From assembly GCA_035366835.1 (NCBI GenBank), contig DAOSIS010000003.1, positions 112,503 to 176,502 on the forward strand: a stretch of 64,000 bases of DNA, given 5' to 3'. Positions 7,234 to 16,026 of this stretch are shown piece after piece (position 1 is the first letter of the stretch; each line of letters begins with the position of its first letter). The translations under genes and the position numbers were made by a program. The notes under the pieces are model-generated. The model searched no databases. It was not told the origin of the DNA and saw only the letters and a list, made by a program, of their open reading frames with translations. The stretch comes from UBA6109 sp035366835 (lineage in GTDB: Bacteria; Desulfobacterota; Syntrophia; Syntrophales; UBA6109).

Positions 7234-8628
7234 ATGATGGAACGGGAGAAAATGATCCAGGAGTTGGCGAAGATTGTGGGAAAGGAGGATGTCCTCACCT
7301 CGGAGATGCAGATCCGCCTCTACGAGTATGATGCATCCCTGATCCGCTCCAAGCCGGACTGCATCGTGCTGCCGAGTTCGACGGACGAGGTTTCGAAGGT
7401 CGTCAAATTTGCCCATGACCATAAGATTCCCATCATTGCCAGGGGCGCCGGTACGAACCTCAGCGGCGGGAGCGTGCTCACCAAGGGCGGCATCGCCATG
7501 CTGTTCACGAGGATGAACAAGATCCTGGAGATCGACACGGAAAACCAGCGCGTCGTGGTGGAGCCGGGAGTCGTTACCCTGGACCTCAAGGGGGTGCTTG
7601 CCAAGCACGGTTACGTCTACCAGCCGGATCCGGCCAGCGAGAAGGTCACGACGCTCGGGGGGAACGCGGGCGAAAACTCGGGCGGGCCCCACTGCCTGAA
7701 ATACGGCGTCACCAGCAACCATACGCTCGGCGCCGAGGTGGTCCTGTCCGACGGCACGGTCGTGACCACGGGCGGCAAGTCGCTGGACAACCCGGGCTTC
7801 GATCTGACGGGCGTCCTGGTCGGTTCGGAAGGGACCCTCGGAATCGTCACGAAGCTGATCCTGCGGATCATGCCCAACCAGGAAGCGGTCAAGACGATGA
7901 TGGCCATCTTCAATTCGATCGAAGACGGCGGCGGTACCGTCTCCGCCATCATCGCCGACGGCATCATCCCGGCGACGCTCGAAATGATGGACAATCTGAC
8001 GATCAAGGCGGTCGAAGAGGCCTACAAGGTGGGCTTCCCGCTGGACGCCGCGGCGATCCTGATCATCGAGCTCGACGGCCTCAAGGACGGCATGGAGCGG
8101 CTGAGCGAACGCGTCGCCGAGCTCTGCAGGAAGAACAACGTGCGCGAGATCCGCATTGCCCAGAACCAGGCGGAGCGGGACAAGATCTGGGCGGGACGCA
8201 AGGGGGCGTTCGGGGCCGTCGGAAGGCTGCGTCCGAACTATCTGGTCAACGACGGGACCGTGCCGCGCACCAAGCTTCCCGCAACGCTCAAGAAGGTCTT
8301 CGAGATCAGCAAAAAGTACAATATCCCGATTGCAAACGTTTTCCATGCGGGGGACGGGAACCTGCATCCCCTGATCCTCTTCGATGAACGCGACAAGGAC
8401 GAACTGCGCCGGGTTCATGAGGCGGCGATGGAAATCATGAAGGTCTGCGTCGACATGGGCGGCACCATCAGCGGCGAGCACGGGATCGGCGTGGAGAAGC
8501 TGGACGCCATGTACTTCGTCTTCACTCCGAAGGATCTCTCGGCCATGAAAAAGGTGAAGGAGGCCTTCGACCCGGACGGCATCTACAATCCGGGAAAGCT
8601 TCTGCCTCCGCTGACCAAGGCTGCCTGA
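7234..8628 (+). CDS. glcD: Glycolate oxidase subunit GlcD-type FAD-linked oxidoreductase
   Basis: A 464-residue VAO/PCMH-type flavoprotein. RGAGTNLSGGSV and GGNAGENSGGPHCLKYG are the FAD-pyrophosphate loops of GlcD and D-lactate dehydrogenases, and the C-terminal FAD-oxidase domain has FHAGDGNLHP and GEHGIG. It oxidises an alpha-hydroxy acid (glycolate, D-lactate or 2-hydroxyglutarate) to the keto acid. Start: ATG at 7234, 10 bp after AAGGAG; an upstream TTG in frame lacks a site and the next ATG at 7237 is possible. GlcE-like and GlcF follow, so a membrane-associated or soluble GlcDEF complex is expected. The CitE-type lyase next door points to glycolate. Confidence 0.9.
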   Translation: MMEREKMIQELAKIVGKEDVLTSEMQIRLYEYDASLIRSKPDCIVLPSSTDEVSKVVKFAHDHKIPIIARGAGTNLSGGSVLTKGGIAMLFTRMNKILEIDTENQRVVVEPGVVTLDLKGVLAKHGYVYQPDPASEKVTTLGGNAGENSGGPHCLKYGVTSNHTLGAEVVLSDGTVVTTGGKSLDNPGFDLTGVLVGSEGTLGIVTKLILRIMPNQEAVKTMMAIFNSIEDGGGTVSAIIADGIIPATLEMMDNLTIKAVEEAYKVGFPLDAAAILIIELDGLKDGMERLSERVAELCRKNNVREIRIAQNQAERDKIWAGRKGAFGAVGRLRPNYLVNDGTVPRTKLPATLKKVFEISKKYNIPIANVFHAGDGNLHPLILFDERDKDELRRVHEAAMEIMKVCVDMGGTISGEHGIGVEKLDAMYFVFTPKDLSAMKKVKEAFDPDGIYNPGKLLPPLTKAA

Positions 8629-8657
8629 GACGGGAAGAGAGGAAAGGAGATCGGGAT

Positions 8658-10016
8658 ATGTCCAACATGGAAGAAGGAATTTCCGCCTTGAAGGGGATGG
8701 TCGGAGAAGCGAACGTCGCTTCCGATCCGGACCGGCTCAGGGCCTACAGCATTGACGGCCTGTCCCCGCAGGCGGCCGTCTTTCCGGGATCGATCGAGGA
8801 AGTTTCCAAGGTTGTTGCTTTCGCCAACGAGCGGAAGCTCTCCCTCGCGCCCCGCGGGAGCGGAACCAAGATGTCCTGGGGAGCGCTTCCCAGGAAGGTC
8901 GACCTTGTCCTGGGAATGGAACGCGTCAACCGCGTCACGGACAGCGATATCGACAACCTCACGCTGTCGGTGGAATGCGGGATGCCGCTCGCGGAGATGC
9001 AGAAGAGGCTGGCCAAGGAGGGAAGGGGATATTTCATTCCGCTGGATCCGCCCTTCGGCTCGAAGGCGACCCTCGGCGGCGTCATCGCAACGAACGCAAC
9101 GGGGCCGCGCCGGTTCGTCTATGGCTCCGCCCGGGATCAGCTCCTGGGCCTGAAGGCCGTCCTCCCGAACGGGGACATCGTCGTCGCCGGCGGAAAGTGC
9201 GTAAAGAACGTGTCGGGCTACGACATGACGAAGCTCCTCATCGGCTCCGGCGGCGCCCTGGGCATCCTCTGCGAGATCACGACGAGGCTTCTTCCCCTGA
9301 CGGAGGCGGAGGCGACGCTGATCCTTCCCTTCAAGGAACTGGAGGGGGCGGCGAAGTTCGTCCGGGAAATCGTTCATTCCAAGATCTTTCCTGCGGCGAT
9401 CGAGGTTTTCAACGGGACGGCCATGGCCGGCGTCCATTCGGAAGCCGCCGCGAAGGCGCCGTATTCCGTGGTCTTTGCCTGCGAGAGCGTCGTCGAAGCC
9501 GTCGAGCGTCAGATTGCCGAGCTGGGCGCCATGGGCAGAAAGGGCGGCGCCGTCGACGTGACGACCCTCAAGGCGGAGGGACACAAGGCCTTTTGGGCGG
9601 CCCTGTCGGACTTCCCGCTTGCGCTCCGGCAGCGAGATCCGAATGCCGTCGGCGTCAAGGCGAACGTCGTCCTCTCGAAGTTTGTGGAGATCATGGCTGC
9701 AGCGGAAAGGGAGGCGAAGGGGCGTGGTTTCGACATCGCGCTGGTCGCGCAGGCGGGCAACGGGATCGTCCAGGGGTACTTGCCCGTCGGGTCCGATGCC
9801 GCCGCGAAAGCGGGCGGGATCGCCGACTTCTTCGGCAGGATCGTTGCCGAGGCGGTCAAGTGTGACGGAAACTGCATCGTCGAGGCGGCTCCCCGCGCGG
9901 TGAAGGAAAAGGTCAACGTCTGGGGCCAGCCGCGCAGCGATTCCGTTGTCATGAAACGCCTGAAGGAGAAGATCGACCCGGCGGACATCATGAATACGGG
10001 CCGGATCGTCGCCTGA
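8658..10016 (+). CDS. glcE: GlcE-like second FAD-binding oxidase subunit
   Basis: A 452-residue PCMH-type FAD protein with APRGSGTKMSWG and GGVIATNATGPRRFVYGSARD, the GlcE form of the FAD loops, plus GGKCVKNVSGYDMTKL. E. coli GlcE is ~350 residues, so this copy keeps a longer C-terminal domain. It lies 29 bp after glcD and 85 bp before glcF. GlcE is required for glycolate oxidase activity together with GlcD and GlcF (known for E. coli). The length makes an independent catalytic role possible. The gap to glcF contains CCGTTCG...CGAACGG inverted ends (10027-10083). Confidence 0.85.
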   Translation: MSNMEEGISALKGMVGEANVASDPDRLRAYSIDGLSPQAAVFPGSIEEVSKVVAFANERKLSLAPRGSGTKMSWGALPRKVDLVLGMERVNRVTDSDIDNLTLSVECGMPLAEMQKRLAKEGRGYFIPLDPPFGSKATLGGVIATNATGPRRFVYGSARDQLLGLKAVLPNGDIVVAGGKCVKNVSGYDMTKLLIGSGGALGILCEITTRLLPLTEAEATLILPFKELEGAAKFVREIVHSKIFPAAIEVFNGTAMAGVHSEAAAKAPYSVVFACESVVEAVERQIAELGAMGRKGGAVDVTTLKAEGHKAFWAALSDFPLALRQRDPNAVGVKANVVLSKFVEIMAAAEREAKGRGFDIALVAQAGNGIVQGYLPVGSDAAAKAGGIADFFGRIVAEAVKCDGNCIVEAAPRAVKEKVNVWGQPRSDSVVMKRLKEKIDPADIMNTGRIVA

Positions 10017-10101
10017 TTGCATCCCTCCGTTCGGGCGGCGCGCCGGGACGCAGCGGCGGCCGGCGCCGTCCGGACACGAACGGTTCACGAAGAGGTAGAT
10101 T

Positions 10102-11412
10102 ATGACGGAAAAGAAAGCGTTGTTCAGCGACAATACGAAAGAGAACTGCTACCACTGCATCAAGTGCGGGCTCTGTCTCGCCCATTGCCCCGTGTACAAG
10201 GAACTTCTGACGGAAGATGCGACGCCGCGGGGCAAGGTGCAGCTGTCGAGGTTCATGGCGGAGGGGAGCATCCAGCTTTCGGAGGAATTGAAGACCGCCT
10301 TCTTCTCGAAATGCCTTCTGTGCGGTTCGTGCGTTGCGTTCTGTCCCAGCGGCGTTCACGGCGACCACCTCTTTTCGGGCGTCCGCTGGCGGGCGGCGCA
10401 GCGCTACGGGATCGACTGGCGCAAGAAGCTGCTGTTCCAGGTCATGGCGAACAAATGGATGATGTCGACGTCGGCATGGTTCGGCAAGTGGGCGCGCAAG
10501 GCCTTCAGCGGCATCGAAAAGGGCATGCAGGCCGGCGCCCTGCCGGTGGGCCGCATCCCCAAGATGAATGAGGTCCCCTTCTCCAAGCAGGTGGCGGAGG
10601 TGGTGAAGCCCAAGGGAAAGGTGAACGCCAGGGTCCTGTATTTCCATGGGTGCGCGACGAATTACCTCTACGGCGACATCGGCAACGCCGTCGTTGACGT
10701 CCTGTCCCGCATGGGGGTCGAAGTGATCACGCCGAAGGACCAGGGCTGCTGCGGGCTGCCGATCTTCATGTCGGGCGACCGCGAGACATCGGTGACGGTC
10801 ATCCGCGAGACCCTGAAGCTTTTCGCGAGACCCGATATCGACGCGGTCGTCGTGGACTGCGGCACCTGCGGCGCGGCGCTGAAGAACGAGTATCCGCATC
10901 TGCTCAAGGAACTGCGCGACCTCGGCGAAGGAGGCACGACGATCACGGATGCGGAAATTCAGGCGGCCGAACTGCTTGCCGGGAAGACCAAGGACGTTTC
11001 CGTCTTCATCAGCGAGCACATGGACTGGCTGCCCAAGATGAAGGGAAACGGCAGGAAGACGCGCGTCACCTATCACGATCCCTGCCATCTGGTGAAGGGG
11101 CAGAAGGTCAGCGCCCAGCCGCGCAATATCCTCAGGGCGATGCCGGATGTCGAGTACGTCGAGATGCCGGCAGCCGACGCCTGCTGCGGAGGCGGCGGCT
11201 CCTTCCAGGTCGAGTTCCCCGAGACCTCGAAGGCCATCACGAAGCGCAAGGTCGCCAATATCCACGCAACGGGCGCCCAGGTTCTCTGCACCTGCTGCCC
11301 GGGATGCAATCTCACGATCGGGGCGCACCTGGATCCGGCGAAGGGCGTCAAGGTCCTCCATCCGGTGCAGCTGCTGAGTCAGGCGCTGCAGGAAGGGGGG
11401 AAAACGCACTGA
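10102..11412 (+). CDS. glcF: GlcF-type Fe-S oxidoreductase (electron-transfer subunit)
   Basis: A 436-residue protein with two N-terminal [4Fe-4S] motifs, CYHCIKCGLCLAHCP and CLLCGSCVAFCP (both CX2CX2CX3CP), and two CCG domains, CCGLPIFMSG and CCGGGGSF, typical of GlcF/HdrD-like proteins. It receives electrons from the GlcD/GlcE flavins and passes them to quinone or another carrier. Re-oxidising glycolate-derived electrons at hydrogen potential would need reversed electron transport in a syntroph (inference). It is the last gene before a 320-bp gap. Confidence 0.9.
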   Translation: MTEKKALFSDNTKENCYHCIKCGLCLAHCPVYKELLTEDATPRGKVQLSRFMAEGSIQLSEELKTAFFSKCLLCGSCVAFCPSGVHGDHLFSGVRWRAAQRYGIDWRKKLLFQVMANKWMMSTSAWFGKWARKAFSGIEKGMQAGALPVGRIPKMNEVPFSKQVAEVVKPKGKVNARVLYFHGCATNYLYGDIGNAVVDVLSRMGVEVITPKDQGCCGLPIFMSGDRETSVTVIRETLKLFARPDIDAVVVDCGTCGAALKNEYPHLLKELRDLGEGGTTITDAEIQAAELLAGKTKDVSVFISEHMDWLPKMKGNGRKTRVTYHDPCHLVKGQKVSAQPRNILRAMPDVEYVEMPAADACCGGGGSFQVEFPETSKAITKRKVANIHATGAQVLCTCCPGCNLTIGAHLDPAKGVKVLHPVQLLSQALQEGGKTH

Positions 11413-11732
11413 AGCGGTGAACCCCGTGGAATGCCGATTTCCGCGCCGCGTCTTCTCATGATGGGGTCCTGCCTGTCCATCCGGCGCAAGAGGTGGGTCT
11501 GAATATCCAAGGCATGGACAGGAATGGTAAGAAATAATGACCACCAGGTAAATAATGTTAACCATGTAATTTGATTGAGTAATATTCGATAATGCTCTTG
11601 ACAAACCGCAATCGGGATGTTAAGTGCATCTTGCTTTTGCAGGGGGCTTGGCAGGGGTCTTCTGGGCAAGCCGGCTTCGACGGTTCCGGGGGGGGCGGTC
11701 GAACGGCAGAATCCTAAAGGAGGAAACGGTTC
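11413..11732 (+). promoter_or_regulatory. Intergenic region with probable promoter for the TRAP section
   Basis: No gene is seen in these 320 bp. An AT-rich part (11520-11595) precedes TTGACA at 11598-11603; 17 bp further is TAAGTG, a weak -10. A perfect AAAGGAGG at its right end serves the truncated receptor gene at 11733. Transcription restart for the transporter genes is plausible. Confidence 0.4.
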
Positions 11733-12038
11733 GTGGCCCATCTTCAGAAGAAGCTACCCAAGGCAGCGGAAGGTTCCCGGAGGAAGTTTCTGAAGACGGC
11801 GGCGGTGGCGGCGGGCGTCCTCGGGTCCCCCGGCGTCATGAGGCTGCAGGCTGCGGCGCCCATCAAGATCAAGATCCAGACGGCCTGGGACGCGGGCACG
11901 GTCGGCTACACGAAGTTTCACAAGATTCCCATTCGTTCGTTCGAGGATTTCAAGGACAAGAAGATCCGTTATCCGGGCGGGAGCATCGCGGATATCTACC
12001 GTGCGGCGGAAAGAGACTTCCTTCCACGCTTCATGTGA
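11733..12038 (+). pseudogene. Truncated duplicate of the downstream TRAP receptor gene
   Basis: A 101-codon frame (GTG start, perfect AAAGGAGG) encodes a Tat signal (SRRKFLKTAAVAAG) and two fused pieces of the full receptor at 12858. Bases 11764-12009 align almost identically to 12886-13470, minus a 12-bp piece in the signal peptide and minus 13055-13381 (327 bp, in frame). After GTGCGGCGG homology stops and the frame ends 29 bases later. It lacks most of the ligand-binding lobe, so it cannot be a working receptor, yet the start, SD and frame are intact. It may be a decaying duplication or produce a short exported peptide. Confidence 0.85.
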
Positions 12039-12147
12039 GGCGGGCCGTGGTAGCGGAGCGCCGCAGCGTCCCGTGTTTCCGACTTTTGCCGCACGCGGGG
12101 ACGCGGATTGATGGACCAGAGGGTGCTGATGAAGGGGAGCGGGCGGT

Positions 12148-12645
12148 ATGGATGCACTCATGCCGTTTGGATTCGAGGTGGATTCCGTGGGTTGCGGGGA
12201 GGACGGGGGTGGGCTTGAGTACGGGGTTTCGAAGGCTTCCATAGGGCTCTTTTACATCTTTCTGTTTCTCTGGACGGTCCTGTGTTTGCCGCTCGTCGCT
12301 CTCCACGCGGAGAGAACCGGGTGGTCCAATTACTGGCTGCAGGCGGTGATGATCGTCTTCGTCTTCGGCTACACATGGTACTGGTCGCTGGCGATTTCCT
12401 ATCGCATCCGACTGGAGGAGGACGGGACGATCGTGCTGAGAAGCTTTCGCCGGGAGATCCGCGTCACACCGGCCCGCGTGGAGGCGATCGAGGGGCCGCC
12501 ATTCCGGATGCCCTTCGGTTTCATGAAATTCAAGATCGGCGGGGAGAAGATCTATCTCTTCTGTCGCATGACCGACAAGAGGCTGCAGGGAATCCTGGCG
12601 GATTTGCTGAAGGAAAATCACGGCATCAAAGTGAAGTTTCTCTGA
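12148..12645 (+). CDS. Hypothetical membrane protein with C-terminal PH-like domain
   Basis: A 165-residue protein I do not recognise by name. Two hydrophobic segments (~31-52 and ~64-83) are followed by a soluble ~80-residue part (YRIRLEEDGTIVLRSF ... EKIYLFCRMTDKRLQGILADLL). That architecture resembles small bacterial PH-domain membrane proteins. It separates the truncated and full TRAP receptor copies and is not a normal TRAP component, so it may have arrived with the duplication. A 21-bp tract (12371-12391) is identical to one inside the full receptor gene (13273-13293). The exact start is uncertain; this ATG follows GGGAGCGGGCGGT. Confidence 0.6.
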   Translation: MDALMPFGFEVDSVGCGEDGGGLEYGVSKASIGLFYIFLFLWTVLCLPLVALHAERTGWSNYWLQAVMIVFVFGYTWYWSLAISYRIRLEEDGTIVLRSFRREIRVTPARVEAIEGPPFRMPFGFMKFKIGGEKIYLFCRMTDKRLQGILADLLKENHGIKVKFL

Positions 12646-12857
12646 TGCGGGAAAGAAAGGCTTGATAAAAGGGGGGCTTTATTGTAGTAGACGCACGGAA
12701 GCCTCAATTCACACAGACATAGCATCGGCACTCCTGCCAAAAGAAGAATTTGTCGCTCGTAACAACGTCGTTCGGAAGGTCTGGATCACTGCGATCCGGG
12801 GTGGCGATAGAGTTGTTCGGAAGTCAAATCAAATTCAAAATGGGAGGAAGAAGATCT

Positions 12858-14003
12858 ATGGCCAAAGACGTGAAGAAGACCAAGTCAGCGGAAGGTTCGC
12901 GGAGGAAGTTTTTGAAGACGGCGGCGGTGGCGGCGGGGACGGCGGCGGGCGTCCTCGGGTTCCCCGGCGTCATGAGGCTGCAGGCTGCGGCGCCCATCAA
13001 GATCAAGATCCAGACGGCCTGGGACGCGGGCACGGTCGGCTACACGAAGTTTCAGGAGTGGTGCAAGGTCGTCGGCGAGATGACGGAAGGGAAGCTCGTG
13101 GTGGAGGGATTCCCCGCGGGCGCGATCGTCGGGACCTTCGAGATGTTCGATGCGGTGAAGGCGGGCGTGTTCGACGCCATGCACTGCTTTGACGTTTACT
13201 GGCCCGGCAAGATTCCGGCGTGCACGTTCTTTTCCTCCTATCCCTTCGCCCTGGACCGTCCGGACCAGTGGGACACATGGTACTGGTCGCTGGGCGGCAA
13301 AGAGATGGCGCGCGAGGCCTACGGGCAGCACAACATGCACTGGATCGGGCCGATCCAACACGACGACAACCTGATCCATTCCAAGATTCCCATTCGTTCG
13401 TTCGAGGATTTCAAGGGCAAGAAGATCCGTTATCCGGGCGGGATCATCGCGGATATCTACCGTGCGGCGGGCGTTTCGACGGTGCTGCTGCCGGGCGGGG
13501 AAGTGTATCCTGCGCTGGAGAAGGGCGTGATCGACGCGTCCGACTTCGTGGGCTGGGCGATCAACTACAACCTGGGGTTCGGCGAGATCGCCAAATACAT
13601 CATTTTGGGACCGCCCTCGACGCCGTGCCTGCATCAGCCGGTGGACTTGATGAGCATCGAGTTCAACATGAACAAGTGGAAGGCGATTCCGAAGCACCTG
13701 CAGCAGCTCTTCGAGGCGTCGGTGGCGTGGCATTCCCTGGATCACTACACGGCGATCCAGAAGGCGGATATCGACGCGATTCCCAAATACCTGAAGATGG
13801 GCGTGCAGGTGATCCGTTTGAAGGAGGCGGACATCGACAAGTTCCGGAGGTTCGCGCCTGAGCTGTGGGTGACCTGGGCGAAGAAGAACCCGATGGCGAT
13901 GAAGGCGTTCAAGTCGCAGTGGGAGTACATGAAGTCGGAGAAGATCAAGTACTACACGGATGCGGACCTGGTGGACCGGAACGGCAAGAAACTGGTCATC
14001 TGA
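12858..14003 (+). CDS. TRAP transporter solute receptor (DctP/FcbT1-like), Tat-exported
   Basis: A 381-residue periplasmic receptor. The N-terminus has a twin-arginine signal, SRRKFLKTAAVAAG, ending near LQAAAP. The mature part (KIKIQTAWDAGTVGYTKFQEW ... IPIRSFEDFKGKKIRYPGG) fits the FcbT1/TakP group (COG4663), whose characterised members bind lactate, alpha-keto acids or aromatic acids. The ATG at 12858 follows GGGAGGAAGAAG; longer in-frame starts add no signal. DctQ and DctM genes follow. With GlcDEF upstream, a short hydroxy acid such as glycolate is the likely ligand (inference). Its 5' part is duplicated in truncated form at 11733. A TTGATA-N17-TAGTAG element at 12662-12690 may be its promoter. 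Confidence 0.9.
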   Translation: MAKDVKKTKSAEGSRRKFLKTAAVAAGTAAGVLGFPGVMRLQAAAPIKIKIQTAWDAGTVGYTKFQEWCKVVGEMTEGKLVVEGFPAGAIVGTFEMFDAVKAGVFDAMHCFDVYWPGKIPACTFFSSYPFALDRPDQWDTWYWSLGGKEMAREAYGQHNMHWIGPIQHDDNLIHSKIPIRSFEDFKGKKIRYPGGIIADIYRAAGVSTVLLPGGEVYPALEKGVIDASDFVGWAINYNLGFGEIAKYIILGPPSTPCLHQPVDLMSIEFNMNKWKAIPKHLQQLFEASVAWHSLDHYTAIQKADIDAIPKYLKMGVQVIRLKEADIDKFRRFAPELWVTWAKKNPMAMKAFKSQWEYMKSEKIKYYTDADLVDRNGKKLVI

Positions 14004-14105
14004 GACCGATGGAAATCGACCCGGGGGAAGGATTTTTCCTTCCCCCGATTTGTATGAGTCGTTTGCAGCGGCGGCGAGAGGGCTTTCATAGAAAGGGGCT
14101 GGGGT

Positions 14106-14654
14106 ATGGATTTTTTGAAGAAGTTCATGATGATCGTGGAGAAGACCAACATGTGGGTGGGGAAGATGTTGGTAATCGTGAACGCCTTGGCGGTATTCGT
14201 GATCACGTTCGAGGTGGTGATGCGGTACGCGTTCGGGAAGCCGACGAACTGGGGGCACGAGTCGATGACGCTGATGTACGCGGTGATCTACGTCATGGCG
14301 GGAGGTTTTGCGCATTTTTATCGTGCGCATGTTCGGGTGGATGTGATCTACGCATTGCAGTCGGACCGGACGAAGGCGTGGATGGATTTGTTCACGTCGA
14401 TTTTCTTTTTCACGTTCGTGATCGTGCTGACGTGGACGAGTTGGAATTTCTACTGGAGCTCGCAGATGATGGAAGCGGGCGGCACGCTGTTCGGAGTGAA
14501 CGTTGTGGGGGAGAATTCATTCACGGACTGGGCGCCTCCTCTGTACCCGGTGAAGTTCATGTTGTTTTTCGGGTCGTTGCTGTTGCTGCTGCAGGGGTTG
14601 GTTTGGTTCATCCGTGATATCCATATGGCGTTTTGGGGGAGGAAGCTGGCATGA
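14106..14654 (+). CDS. dctQ: TRAP transporter small membrane subunit (DctQ)
   Basis: A 182-residue protein with four hydrophobic helices and the DctQ landmarks EVVMRYAFGKPTNWGHE and RAHVRVDVI. It links the receptor to the DctM channel in a sodium-driven uptake system. The stop overlaps the dctM start (ATGA). Codons here favour G at the third position (GTG, GCG, GGG, TCG, ACG), unlike glcDEF upstream, which favours C. The same bias runs through dctM and hints at a separate origin for the transporter. Confidence 0.9.
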   Translation: MDFLKKFMMIVEKTNMWVGKMLVIVNALAVFVITFEVVMRYAFGKPTNWGHESMTLMYAVIYVMAGGFAHFYRAHVRVDVIYALQSDRTKAWMDLFTSIFFFTFVIVLTWTSWNFYWSSQMMEAGGTLFGVNVVGENSFTDWAPPLYPVKFMLFFGSLLLLLQGLVWFIRDIHMAFWGRKLA

Positions 14655-15982
14655 CGATGAGCATTGAATGGATTACGATCACGATGTTCAGCTCCATGCT
14701 GTTTTTCATGATGATGGGGCTGCCGGTGGCGTTTTCGTGCGGGGTGACGGGGGTGATCTTCACGGCGCTGCTGCAGGGTCCGGCGGCGGTGAACATCGTT
14801 CCCACGCGGATATTCGGTTTGATGACGAATTACCTGCTTGCGGCGATACCGCTGTTCATTTTCATGGCGAACCTGCTGGAGCGGGGAGGATTGATCGAAG
14901 ACATCTACGAGATGGTGTACCACTGGATGGGGGGATTGAAGGGGGGCGTGGCGACGGCGTCGGTTGCGGCGTGCACGCTGATGGCGGCGATGGTGGGGGT
15001 GATCGGTGCGAGCGAAGTGACGATGGGCCTGATCGCGCTGCCGGAGATGCTGAAGCGGCGGTACGACAAGTACATGGCGGCGGGGTCGATATTGGCCGGT
15101 GGGACGCTGGGGATTCTGATACCGCCTTCGGTCATGCTGATCGTCTACGGGATGGTGGACAACAGTTCAATCGGGCAGTTGTACGCGGGGGCGTTCATGC
15201 CGGGGTTTTTGCTGGCGGGTTTGTACATTTTCTACATTACGGTGCGGTGCTACGTGAATCCGGTGATGGGGCCGCCGATTCCGAAGGAGGAGCGGTTACC
15301 TTGGTCGGGGAAGATCCGGAAGCTGACGCCCATCGTTCCGACGGCGATCCTGATCTTTTTGGTTTTGGGGACGATCGTGGTGGGGATCGCAGCGCCGACG
15401 GAGGCGGCGGGTGTGGGTTGCGCGGGGGCGCTGGTCATCATTGCGTTGCGGAAGAAGCTGAACTGGCGGAACTTTATCACGGCTTCGGAGAACACGTTCA
15501 AGGCGTCGGCGATGGTTCTCTGGACGATGTTCGGTGCGAACATTTTCGTGGCCCTGTACATCATGGTGGGGGGCGGGGAGTTCGTGACGAGGATGCTGAC
15601 GGAATCGGGATTGAACCGTTGGGTGATCGTTTTCATCATGCAGTTCATCCTGATCTTTCTGGGGTGTTTCATCGACTGGGTCGGGATCGTGATGTTGTGC
15701 GTGCCGCTGTTCGGGCCGATCATCCGGACGCTGGGGTTCGATCCGATCTGGTTCGGGGTGTTGTTTGCGGTAAATCTGCAGATGTCGTTTTTGACGCCGC
15801 CGTTCGGGTACGCGCTGTTTTATTTGAAGAGCGTGGCGCCGAAGGAGATCACGACGACGGACATCTGGTTGGCTGGCGCGCCGTTCCTGGGGCTGCAGTT
15901 CGTGGGGCTGGCCCTGTGCATGGTCTTCCCCAAGATCATCCTCATCGCCCCAGAAATCTTTTTCCGCGGCGGCGCAGGCTGA
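14651..15982 (+). CDS. dctM: TRAP transporter large membrane subunit (DctM/FcbT3-like)
   Basis: A 443-residue, about 12-helix protein with the DctM signatures LLAAIPLFIFMANLLERGG, GVIGASEVTMGLIALPEML and GGTLGILIPPSVMLIVYG. It forms the Na+/substrate transport pathway. The ATG at 14651 overlaps the dctQ stop; another in-frame ATG occurs 6 bp later. It resembles the FcbT3 group matching the FcbT1-like receptor. A 48-residue membrane protein gene follows 44 bp downstream. Confidence 0.92.
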   Translation: MTMSIEWITITMFSSMLFFMMMGLPVAFSCGVTGVIFTALLQGPAAVNIVPTRIFGLMTNYLLAAIPLFIFMANLLERGGLIEDIYEMVYHWMGGLKGGVATASVAACTLMAAMVGVIGASEVTMGLIALPEMLKRRYDKYMAAGSILAGGTLGILIPPSVMLIVYGMVDNSSIGQLYAGAFMPGFLLAGLYIFYITVRCYVNPVMGPPIPKEERLPWSGKIRKLTPIVPTAILIFLVLGTIVVGIAAPTEAAGVGCAGALVIIALRKKLNWRNFITASENTFKASAMVLWTMFGANIFVALYIMVGGGEFVTRMLTESGLNRWVIVFIMQFILIFLGCFIDWVGIVMLCVPLFGPIIRTLGFDPIWFGVLFAVNLQMSFLTPPFGYALFYLKSVAPKEITTTDIWLAGAPFLGLQFVGLALCMVFPKIILIAPEIFFRGGAG

Positions 15983-16026
15983 CGGGCCTGTGCACTTGCG
16001 TCAGATTGTCTTAGAGGAGGTCGAAC

